Origin: Diacronema lutheri
Taxonomy: Eukaryota; Haptophyta; Pavlovophyceae; Pavlovales; Pavlovaceae
Direction: 5' to 3'
Assembly (NCBI GenBank): GCA_019448385.1
Contig: JAGTXO010000066.1
Location: forward strand, 112,109 to 176,108
DNA: 64,000 nt
In this document: positions 55,698-64,000 of the stretch, piece by piece
How positions within the stretch are numbered: the stretch's first letter is position 1
Layout: the number at the start of each line of letters is the position of its first letter
The notes under the pieces: generated by a model
Seen by the model: only the letters and a program-made list of their open reading frames with translations
Database searches by the model: none
Told to the model about the DNA's origin: nothing
Position numbers and translations under genes: made by a program

Positions 55698-57961
55698 GTG
55701 GTGTCCGTCTCCGCGCCGGCGCGCAGCCCACGTAGCAGAAAGCCCCAATCGCCGCTCCACCCGTTGCTGCACCCGCAGCTGCACCCGCCGCTGCACCCGC
55801 CGTCGCACCCACCACCTCCTGCACGCGCGCGCGCGCCACCAGCACCGCGTCGCTCAACCGCCGCCTGCGTGCTCGCGCTGTGCGCCGCGCGCGCCGACGC
55901 CGCGCCGCCGCGCGGGCCGGTCGCGACGGCGGCACGCAGCGCGAGCAGCAGCGCCGGCGCGGCGCCGAGGAGCGCGAGGCGAAGAGGCGCGTCCGCGCTC
56001 GCGCCAAGGGACAGTGCCGCGTCGATGGCGAGGGCAGCGGAGGCCACGGGGCCGGAGGACCCACAGTCAGTGACTGGCAGGAACCGCACGATGGCGCCAA
56101 GCGACGCGGCCTCCATCGTGATTTGCAAAGGCGCGCCGCCATCGTGCGCGCGCGCCGCCGCGGGCGCGGCCGCGCGCGCGATCGCGCACGCCAGCACGTT
56201 GAGCGCCGCCGCGGCCGTACCGTCGCGCAAGGGCGGATCCGCGCGAACGCGCGCGGCGCCGTCCGGCAGCGCGCGGGCGGCCGCGCACTCCGGCGCGAGC
56301 AACGCGGGTGGCCGCGCTGCCCACACGAAGCACAGCGCGGCGGCCGCGCCGACTGTGGCCGCGCCATCGCACGCGCCGACGCACCCGCCGCCCTCCGCCG
56401 CAGTCGAAGCCGCCGCGTGCGCCCCCGCGTCGGCGCCGCCGCCGCCGTCGTTGTTGTCGTTCTCGCCTCGCCGTCGCCCAAGCGCGCAGCGCACGATGGC
56501 GGCGAGCTCAGCGACGACGGCGCCCGCCTCGAGCGCGCGCGCGCACTCCGCGGACGACGCGAGCGCGGCCGCGAGCGCGGCGCCATCCGCCGCACCGGCG
56601 AGCGCGCCGTCGTCCGCCGCGCCTGCCGCGCTCGCGGCCGCGCCGCTCGCTCGCTCGCGACCGCCGCGCCCGCCGCGCACGAGCGCGGCGGCGAGCGGCG
56701 CGAGCTCGGCGCACAGCGCGCGCGCGCACTCGTGCGCGGCGGGCGCGGCGGGCGCGGCGGGCGCACCGCGGCCGCCCGCCTCTGCCGGAGCCGCCGCCGT
56801 CGCCGCGGCGTCGCGCGCGCGGCGCGCCGCCGGTGCCCTTGCCAGGGCGCGCGCGAGACTTATGAGCACCGCTACGTCGGCTCGTGCGATGGGTGGAGCG
56901 GAGCGCGCGCGCGACCCACCGCCGTCGGCGCCACGCAGCCCGCTTTCGCCGCCGCTCGGCGCGAGCAGCCAGCGGTGCACGCCACGGCTGCACAGCGTGG
57001 CGGCATGAGTTGCGTCTGCGCTGTGCGCGATGGTCCGAACCACGAGCAACGCATGTGCGCGCGCGGCAGGTGCTTCGACTAGAGGTGCACCGTCCACGGG
57101 CGCGCGCGCCTGCGGCGTGGCGAGCATTGGCCTGAGCGTGTCGAGCACGTCGCCAAGCGCCGGGAACACGCTGCCCGCAATCGCTTCGCGCACTTGGCGA
57201 TGCGCCGCTGCCGCGACGCCGCCACGATGCGCTCTGCCGGCCGCGCCGCCGCCGGCGCCGGCGGGCGCGTCGCCGTCGACGGGCGCAGCGCTCAGGCAGA
57301 GCGCGAGCGTGCACACTGCGTTCGAGCGCACCGCGTGGCAGCCCGGCCGCACCGCCGATTCGACGATCGCGCGGACGGCGGGCGCGCGCGCCACGAGGAG
57401 AAGCGCGAGGCGTGCGGAGTGGGCGATGAGGGCAATGGCGGACGAGGCGATGATGGCAGACGCGTCGGGCGCGCGCGGGCGGAGTGCGGTGCGGCCGGGC
57501 CCGTCGGCCGCGCGCGTGGGCGCGGCTGAGGCGGAGAGCGGCGTGGGCGGCGGCGGCGGCGTGAGGAGGTGCTCGATTATGCCCGCGCCGAGCGCGCGCG
57601 CAAACGCATCCGAGACGGTCGCGCCGACGCGGAGCGAGGCGCTGAGCTCGGCGAAGCGCTCGAGGTGCTCGGCCGCCTCCACCCTGCGGTCGCAACTGAT
57701 CAGCTGCGCCGCGCGAGCGAGCAGCTCGGCGGCCGCCGCCGTGTGCAGCCCGGGCCACGCGCCGCCGTGCGTCGACGCGCCCGCCGTGAGCTCGAGCACC
57801 TGGCAGCGGCACTTGGAACGGCCGGCAAGCCCGCCCACGTTGCAGCGCGCGCAATGCGTCCACGCCGTGTCCGCCGGCGCCGGCTCCGAGCGCGCCGCCG
57901 CCGCGCCCGGCGCGCGCCACGAGCGGCGCCGGGCTTCCGCCGCCGACGATTCTCGCGCCAT
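52448..57961 (-). CDS. Giant ARM-repeat/BTB protein (ARMC5-like layout)
   Basis: 1837 residues in one exon from the ATG at 57961. Most of the length consists of alanine-rich helical repeats of armadillo type (SNAVCTLALCLSAAP, LLVVRTIAHSADATHAATLC, SVRAALLGALRALAPAVAC). The C-terminus is a BTB domain: GADMVLCLGDGGVTHCAGS, VRAHRALLIALCPYFKLMLA, ALRALLAFIYGGGALVG, then LAALAQLYGCDAAALALARW and a BACK-like tail. ARM plus C-terminal BTB is the order of ARMC5 and of plant ARIA, which act as adaptors for CUL3 ligases. Disordered inserts include poly-Asp runs and an Ala/Glu repeat (55170-55370). A putative zinc-ligand pair sits near the start (HCARCNVGGLAGRSKCRCQ). Confidence 0.72.
53415..53465. repeat. 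GTC microsatellite encoding poly-Asp
   Basis: Near-perfect GTC units on the plus strand, read as Asp codons in the ARM-BTB gene. Similar runs occur at 55622-55697 in the same gene and at 30421-30456 in the PP2C gene. Confidence 0.85.
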
Positions 57962-57996
57962 GGCGTCCACGCGTGGGGTCGGCGGACGAATTCAGT
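57962..57996. promoter_or_regulatory. 35-bp divergent spacer
   Basis: Only 35 bp lie between the ATGs of the ARM-BTB gene and the small membrane-protein gene, the tightest head-to-head pair in the window. Each gene's transcription start may lie inside the other's 5' coding region. Confidence 0.4.
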
Positions 57997-58335
57997 ATGG
58001 TGGCGCCCTGCACCGCGAGGAGGTACGCGTGTGTGCTGCTCGCCGCCGTCGCGCTCGCCGTCGCGCTGACGGCCGCGTCGTGGGCGAGCGCCGGGCACGA
58101 GGCGCTGCGTCGCACCGACGACGCCGCCCTCGCGGCCGAGCGCTCGCGATACCCATTCGTCCTGCCCGACGACGTCGAGGACGTCGAGCCCGTGCGCGCC
58201 GCCGCGCCGCTCGCCGACCTCCTCGCGAGCGCGCCGAGCGCGCGCACACCCGCTCACCCGGGCGAGGCGACGTACTTTTTGCCCGACGATGTCGAGGACG
58301 TCGACCCGCCGGACCTCGGCCACGTCGCGGCCTGA
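57997..58335 (+). CDS. Small signal-anchored protein with a duplicated LPDDVEDV motif
   Basis: 112 residues, one exon. The hydrophobic segment ACVLLAAVALAVALTAASWA near the N-terminus could be a signal peptide or membrane anchor. The rest carries two copies of one motif, YPFVLPDDVEDVEPV and TYFLPDDVEDVDPPD, about 40 residues apart. No domain is recognised. The duplicated acidic motif suggests a binding or processing peptide. The gene is divergent from the ARM-BTB gene and converges with the GH81 gene. Confidence 0.6.
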   Translation: MVAPCTARRYACVLLAAVALAVALTAASWASAGHEALRRTDDAALAAERSRYPFVLPDDVEDVEPVRAAAPLADLLASAPSARTPAHPGEATYFLPDDVEDVDPPDLGHVAA

Positions 58336-58506
58336 GTGGCAGGCACGTGACACTCACGGCTATGGACGACAAGGGGGCGAGGGTGTGTGACATTCCGACC
58401 CTCGGCTGGCGCGGCGGCGGCGGCGGCGGCTTTAAGCGCGACTGCAGCCTGACGCCAGCGCTCCACACGGCGGCGCGGGCAGGCGGCCGCCGGCGCGCGC
58501 GCGCGC

Positions 58507-61062
58507 TCAGGACGCGCCGCCAAACCCCGAGCAGTCGGGGCAGTTGCACTTCGGGCAGACGGTGCGCGGGCAGACGGCGCCCGACCTGCAGCACTGCGCG
58601 ACGCCGCCGCCGCCGCACGCGGTCGCGTCGCACTCGCCGCCGCCCGCGCACGGCTCGTAGCGCGGCGGCGGGCTCATCGGGCTCGGCGGGCTCGGCGGTG
58701 GCGCAAGCCGCTGCACCTCCACCGACGCGCCCGGCCTGCCGCCCGCGGCCGCGGTCGAGACGCACGCGAGCGCGGCCAGCAGGACGACGAGCACCGCCAC
58801 GCCCACGAGCAGCCGCCGGCGGCGGCCGGCAGCGCTCGGCTCAACAAGCGCGTCGCGCACGGCCACGGCGCGCGCGCGCGCCGACTCGAGGACGATCGAC
58901 GCCCACATCTTTGCGCGCACCCACACGTCGCGGCTGCGCGTGCCCACCGACGCGCCGACCGCGGCCGCGGCCGCGCGCGCCGAGCCGAGCGCCGCGCCGA
59001 GCGCGAGGCAGAGCGCGAGCGCGCCGTCGCGCGCGGCCGCGCAGCACAGCTGGCAGCGCGCGCGCCGGCGCTCCGCCCACGCCGGGTCGACGTGCGCCGC
59101 GGCGCGCGCGCGCAGCCCAGTGAAGAGCGCGCCGACTGTGGACAGCGCCGCCATCGTGCGCGCCCACTGTCGGACGAGCCACAGTCGCGCGGCTGCGAGC
59201 GCACTGGTGCACGCGCCTGTGCACGCGCGCTCCGAGCCGGACTCGGGCAGGACGGCGCCGGACTCGGGCGGGACGGCACCGGACATGTCGGCCGCGGCCT
59301 CTGCGGCCTCCGTACCGCTGAGGAGCCGGTCCTTCGCGGCCGAGTCGGCGGCGCCCGCGCCAAACGCACCGGCCGCGCCGTTGCCGCCGCCTCTCGCGCG
59401 CAGCTCGTGCAGCGCGTTGACGCACGCCTCGACGAGCGCTCCGCACAGCAGCAGCGCGAGCATCAGCGCGCCGCACACGAGCGCCCACCACGTAGCTGAC
59501 GAGCGCGGCCCGCCGTCTGCCGAGTCCGGACCGCCCGGACCGGCGAGCGGTGGCGGCGGTGGCGGGCGCGGCGGCGGATTCGTGTGTCGGCCGGGCAGGC
59601 GCGCGGGCGGGGCGAAGGGCGGGAGCGGAGATGGCGAGGGCGGCGGCGCGCGGTGCGGTGGCGGCGGGCTCTCATCACCGAAGACGGGCAGTGCCGAGCA
59701 GGCCAGGCGCCGAGGCCACGCTGGCGCGCGAAGCAGCGCCGCCGCCGCCGCCGCCGCACCGCCGCCGCCGCCGCCGCGCGCGCCGCCGCCGCTGCCGCGC
59801 GCGCCGGGCGCGACGTGCGCGTCGGCGCGCGTCGCGATCCAGAAGAGCGTCGCCGTTCGCGAGTTGCCGTTGCCCGCGGGCGCCTCGCCCGAGAAGACGA
59901 GATCGGGCAACGCCATCGCGCGCTCCCACGCCTGGCGCGGCGGGCCGAGGGCGGGCGCGAGGCGGCGTGTCACGGCGTGTGGTGTCGCGGTGTTCAAGTC
60001 GGACAAGGTGGGAGGTGGCGTGCGGTGCAGCGGTGTTCGAGTCAGAGAAGGTGCAGCACCGTGCGCCGAGTCGGCGAAGGTGGCGTGAGACGCGCTTGTC
60101 GCCGCGGGTCGGGCGCGGCGTAACGGGCGTGGTCGGCACGCCCGCACGTGCGCGGCGCGGCGCGACTGCGCGGCGCAGCTGCGGTCGGGGCTCAGCCACG
60201 CCCGCTTCGTCCGCCCGCCGCTTTGCCCTGCCCCCCCCCGCCCTCCCCCCTCCCACCCCTCCTGCCCTTGTGTCTGCCCTTTGCCCTGCCCTGCCCCCCC
60301 CCCCCCCCCCATCCCCACCCCACCCCTCCCCTCCCCTCCCTCGGCCCTCGGCGGTCCGGCGCTCGCACAGGGCGGCGCGCGCCTTTGCCGGGTCCAAGAT
60401 GGCGAGCTGCATCACGAAGAGCGTGCTCCACCCATCGCGCTCGCAGCCCGGCTGTGCCTCGCAGTCCGAGTTGCCTATCGGGAACGACTCGTTGACGAAA
60501 CCGCGCTGCAGGTAGAATTCAGAGGCTGGCGAGAACGGGACCATTTGAATTCCGTGCACCATGTATGGCGAGCCGCCAAACCAGGTCTGATATTGCGCGA
60601 GGTTCTGCCACAAGATGCCGAGCAGCTGCTCGACGGGCGCGGCGCGAGGCACGGCAAGGGACGGGGGGGGGGGGGGGGGGGGTGTTTGGGTGTGGTTAAA
60701 GGGGCCGACGCGGGTGGTGGGGGAGGTGGGGGGGGGGGGGGGGGGGGGAAGGCACAAGGCGCGAAGGCTCCCTGGCGCGGGCTGCGGCACGCAGCCCGCC
60801 AGCACACACCCCACGCCCAGTGCGCGGCGAACACGGCCCGGCAACGCGCACCATGCACAGCCCCCCACCCCACCCCCCCCCCCCCGCTTGCAAGCGCACA
60901 CCGTCTTCTTGCGCAAGATGTGCGGGTACACGTCCGAGCTCTGCGGCATCTGCCAGTACGTCTGCGCGGCAAGGACCTCCGCTGCGAGCGCCGCGCGGCC
61001 CCAGTCGCGCATCGCGTTGTCGCCGAGCGCGTCGCCGAGCAACTGCAGCCCGTAGTAACTGA

Positions 61063-61096
<34 letters not shown>

Positions 61097-63818
61097 AGGG
61101 GGCAGGCGTTCGGACGCGCCGCATAATGCCCCGCGTTGTGAGCGCGCGCGGTGTGCAGGGCTGTCGAAGGGGGAGGGCAGGTAGGGGAGTGGGAGGGGGG
61201 GGGGGGGGTCGTTTGACAGGCACCGGACCATGGCGCAGTGCACGCGCAGCTGCAAAGTGCCAAGCGCCCAAGCGCCCAAGCCCCCCCCCCCCCCCCCCCC
61301 CCCCTAACCCTCCCCCCAAGCGCCCAAGCGCCTCACGCGTGGATCGATTCGGAAGTACTCTCCTGATTGCGACCGTTACGGTAGGGCTTGCCACCGCCCA
61401 GCGCGATGCCCGATGCCCACGACCAGCCGGTGAACCTGCCGGGGGGCGGCGGGAGGGAAGTAGGGGAAGGCGGCGGGGATGGCGCGGAAATGTCACGCGC
61501 GCGCGTCTTAGGACCAGCGGTAGGGAGGGGGGGGGGGGGGGGGGTGGGGTGGGGGGCTTGGAGCTGAGGGGGGGAGGGGCCGCTGGGGCATCAGGGCTCT
61601 ATTCGCGCCCCGCGCGATGCCCAGTGCAAGTTGAGGGCGCGAATAGAGCGCATCCTCTGTTTGTGTGTGTGTTTGTGTGAGGGTGAAGGGGAAGGGGGAG
61701 GAGGGGGGAATTTGATTGCTTGAAGGGCATGGGACCAGGCGGCGCACCAGTCCTTGTGTCGCCAGACAGGGAAGGGGAAGGGGTAGGGGAAGGGGGAGGA
61801 GGGGGGAATTTGATTGCTTGAAGGGCACGGGACCAGGCGGCGCACCAGTCCTTGTGTCGCCAGACAGGGAAGGGGAAGGGGTAGGGGGAGGGGGAGGAGG
61901 GGGGAATTTGATTGCTTGAAGGGCATGGGACCAGGCGGCGCACCAGTCCTTGTGTCGCCAGACAGGGAAGGGGAAGGGGTAGGGGAAGGGGGAGGAGGGG
62001 GGAATTTGATTGCTTGAAGGGCATGGGACCAGGCGGCGCACCAGTCCTTGTGTCGCCAGACAGGGAAGGGGAAGGGGTAGGGGAAGGGGGAGGAGGGGGG
62101 AATTTGATTGCTTGAAGGGCATGGGACCAGGCGGCGCACCAGTCCTTGTGTCGCCAGACAGGGAAGGGGAAGGGGTAGGAGGGGGGATTCGAGCATTGCG
62201 CCCTTGAAGGGCATGGGACCAGGCGGCGCACCAGTCCTTGTGTCGCCAGACAGGGAAGGGGAAGGGGTAGGGGAGGGGGAGGAGGGGGGAATTTGATTGC
62301 TTGAAGGGCATGGGACCAGGCGGCGCACCAGTCCTTGTGTCGCCAGACAGGGAAGGGGAAGGGGTAGGGGAAGGGGGAGGAGGGGGGAATTTGATTGCTT
62401 GAAGGGCATGGGACCAGGCGGCGCACCAGTCCTTGTGTCGCCAGACAGGGAAGGGGAAGGGGTAGGGGAAGGGGGAGGAGGGGGGAATTTGATTGCTTGA
62501 AGGGCATGGGACCAGGCGGCGCACCAGTCCTTGTGTCGCCAGACAGGGAAGGGGAAGGGGTAGGGGAAGGGGGAGGAGGGGGGAATTTGATTGCTTGAAG
62601 GGCATGGGACCAGGCGGCGCACCAGTCCTTGTGTCGCCAGACAGGGAAGGGGAAGGGGTAGGGGAAGGGGGAGGAGGGGGGAGTTTGATTGCTTGAAGGG
62701 CATGGGACCAGGCGGCGCACCAGTCCTTGTGTCGCCAGACAGGGAAGGGGAAGGGGTAGGGGAAGGGGGAGGAGGGGGGAATTTGATTGCTTGAAGGGCA
62801 TGGGACCAGGCGGCGCACCAGTCCTTGTGTCGCCAGACAGGGAAGGGGAAGGGGTAGGGGGAGGGGGAGGAGGGGGGAATTTGATTGCTTGAAGGGCATG
62901 GGACCAGGCGGCGCACCAGTCCTTGTGTCGCCAGACAGGGAAGGGGAAGGGGTAGGAGGGGGGATTCGAGCATTGCGCCCTTGAAGGGCATGGGACCAGG
63001 CGGCGCACCAGTCCTTGTGTCGCCAGACAGGGAAGGGGAAGGGGTAGGGGAAGGGGGAGGAGGGGGGAATTTGATTGCTTGAAGGGCATGGGACCAGGCG
63101 GCGCACCAGTCCTTGTGTCGCCAGACAGGGAAGGGGAAGGGGTAGGAGGGGGGATTCGAGCATTGCGCCCTTGAAGGGCATGGGACCAGGCGGCGCACCA
63201 GTCCTTGTGTCGCCAGACAGGGAAGGGGAAGGGGTAGGGGAAGGGGGAGGAGGGGGGAATTTGATTGCTTGAAGGGCATGGGACCAGGCGGCGCACCAGT
63301 CCAGAAGGGAAGGGGAAGGGGTAGGGGAAGGGGGAGGAGGGGGGAATTTGATTGCTTGAAGGGCATGGGACCAGGCGGCGCACCAGTCCTTGTGTCGCCA
63401 GACAGGGAAGGGGAAGGGGTAGGGGAAGGGGGAGGAGGGGGGAATTTGATTGCTTGAAGGGCATGGGACCAGGCGGCGCACCAGTCCTTGTGTCGCCAGA
63501 CAGGGAAGGGGAAGGGGTAGGAGGGGGGATTCGAGCATTGCGCCCTTGAAGGGCATGGGACCAGGCGGCGCACCAGTCCTTGTGTCGCCAGACAGGGAAG
63601 GGGAAGGGGTAGGGGAAGGGGGAGGAGGGGGGAATTTGATTGCTTGAAGGGCATGGGACCAGGCGGCGCACCAGTCCTTGTGTCGCCAGACGGGGAAGAA
63701 GCGGTCCTCCGTACTCGGGTTGGCGATGTCGCGCGCGTAGAGCAAGAGGCGCTCGCGCTGGCGCACGCCCCATGCCGGGTCGAGCTTGGCTGCGACTGCA
63801 GCGGCGAAGAGGTGGTAG
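58507..63818 (-). CDS. GH81 endo-1,3-beta-glucanase fused to a membrane-anchored tail (5' end missing)
   Basis: Visible exons: 63818-63672, 61435-61337, 61058-60902, 60625-60383 and 59931-58507; upstream exons lie past the right edge. Phases agree at every join. GH81 signature blocks in order: YHLFAAAVAAKLDPAWGVRQ, ERLLLYARDIANPSTEDRFF, PVWRHKDW, FTGWSWASGIALGGGKPYRN, GRNQESTSESIHAYYGLQLL, YQTWFGGSPYMVHGIQMVPF, AWERAMALPDLVFSG. RHKDW and NQESTSE carry the acidic residues considered catalytic in the family. The enzyme cuts beta-1,3-glucans such as laminarin or callose. The last exon adds proline-rich linkers, two membrane helices (WWALVCGALMLALLLCGALV; VGVAVLVVLLAALACV) and a Cys-rich end. The last intron has a GC donor. 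The first visible intron contains the 98-bp array. Confidence 0.88.
60663..60748. repeat. Paired G20 and G21 homopolymers in GH81 intron 3
   Basis: G runs at 60663-60682 and 60728-60748. On the sense strand they are C runs upstream of the acceptor and could serve as polypyrimidine tracts. Confidence 0.85.
61064..61095. repeat. G32 homopolymer at a GH81 3' splice site
   Basis: On the sense strand this is a C32 run ending in GTCAG directly before the exon, so the homopolymer is the polypyrimidine tract of intron 2. Confidence 0.85.
61281..61304. repeat. C24 homopolymer in GH81 intron 2
   Basis: Lies about 30 nt inside the intron from its 5' splice site. It is poly-G on the sense strand, so intron 2 carries poly-G at its start and poly-C at its end. 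Confidence 0.85.
61685..63690. repeat. 21-copy minisatellite (mostly 98 bp, some 92 bp) that repeats a 5' splice site
   Basis: Head-to-tail units fill nearly all of GH81 intron 1. Each unit holds CCTTGTGTCGCCAGAC (on the plus strand), the reverse complement of the exon end, plus the following intron start, then a GA-rich stretch with runs such as GGGGAAGGGG. A second unit type (junctions near 62170, 62955, 63145 and 63525) has GGATTCGAGCATTGCGCCC in place of GGAATTTGATTGC. One unit near 63290 lost the exon-derived part. Copy 21, nearest the exon, is the real exon end. Confidence 0.95.
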
Positions 63819-64000
63819 CTGGGCATGGCACGTGTTGCCCGATTCGGAGGAAGGGGCAGGGAAGGGGAGGGAGGGGAGGGGTGAGGGTGTGTGGCAGGGT
63901 AACGGATAGCGTGGCGGCGGACGCAGGGTCGCTGGTTGCATTGTGGGCCCATCATCAACGTACAGGGGGTCAACGGGGCAGCGGCGGGCTGCGGCTTCAA

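Noticed and set aside
54669-57008. A 779-residue open frame on the plus strand
   Set aside because: It lies wholly antisense to the ARM-BTB gene, is almost only Ala/Ser/Pro/Arg and shows no domain. In DNA this GC-rich long chance frames are common.
61685-63690. CRISPR-like array
   Set aside because: The units are contiguous and nearly identical with no unique spacers, the genome is eukaryotic, and the array sits in an intron.
61508-64000. Three open frames of about 750-830 residues on the minus strand through the minisatellite
   Set aside because: They come from the repeat being stop-free in all frames. The peptides are repeats of the unit in rotating frames and contain no fold. Only the part from 63818 to 63672 is supported as an exon.

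Overview
The window is nuclear DNA of a very GC-rich unicellular eukaryote, most likely a flagellated alga. Evidence: spliceosomal introns, proteins found only in eukaryotes (a Rab GTPase, ERGIC3, PP5, a RING-CH ligase, two ubiquitin proteases), N-termini that look like bipartite plastid-targeting leaders, ammonium and zinc transporters, cilium-type proteins (an LRRC56 relic and an RIIa-domain protein) and a GH81 beta-1,3-glucanase. The GC content, the frequent GTGCG and GC splice donors and the secondary-plastid-like leaders suggest a haptophyte such as a pavlovophyte; that assignment is inference only.

Layout. 1-416: tail of a gene entering from the left, facing a giant C2/cadherin-like membrane protein (416-6409). 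6.7-14.8 kb: a possible SPO16/FAAP24-like protein, then three same-strand ubiquitin-pathway genes (BRAP2-like ligase, USP protease, ubiquitin-like-domain protein). 14.9-24.9 kb: an unknown six-pass membrane protein, a tail-anchored protein, a ZIP zinc transporter, a RING protein with duplicated Cys/His modules, PP5 phosphatase and a GNAT acetyltransferase. 25.0-38.5 kb: a TRIC-like channel, a Sel1 protein, an ammonium transporter, a PP2C phosphatase, a COPI-associated membrane protein, a frame-disrupted gene, a small ubiquitin-fold protein, an RIIa protein, DedA-like and MgtC-like membrane proteins and ERGIC3. A tRNA-Lys(UUU) lies at 38.8 kb. 39.5-49.2 kb: a Rab GTPase, a decayed LRRC56, a CH-domain protein, a second USP, a RecQ helicase and a plastid-type ABC-F ATPase. 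49.26-51.20 kb: a mobile-element-like unit with long inverted arms enclosing one intron-containing coiled-coil gene. 51.4-58.3 kb: a RING-CH ligase, a giant ARM-BTB protein and a small membrane protein. 58.5-64 kb: a GH81 glucanase whose first visible intron holds 21 tandem copies of its own 5' splice-site region.

Themes. Genes are dense and often head to head with spacers of 35-100 bp. I placed 30 introns: 14 start GTGCG and 5 start GC, and almost all end in CGCAG or a close variant. Introns and spacers hold G or C homopolymers of 17-34 nt and short GC-rich tandem repeats. A CAGTCAG-like motif recurs just upstream of several start codons. The main candidates for something undescribed are the inverted-arm element at 49.26-51.20 kb and the splice-site-duplicating array at 61.7-63.7 kb.
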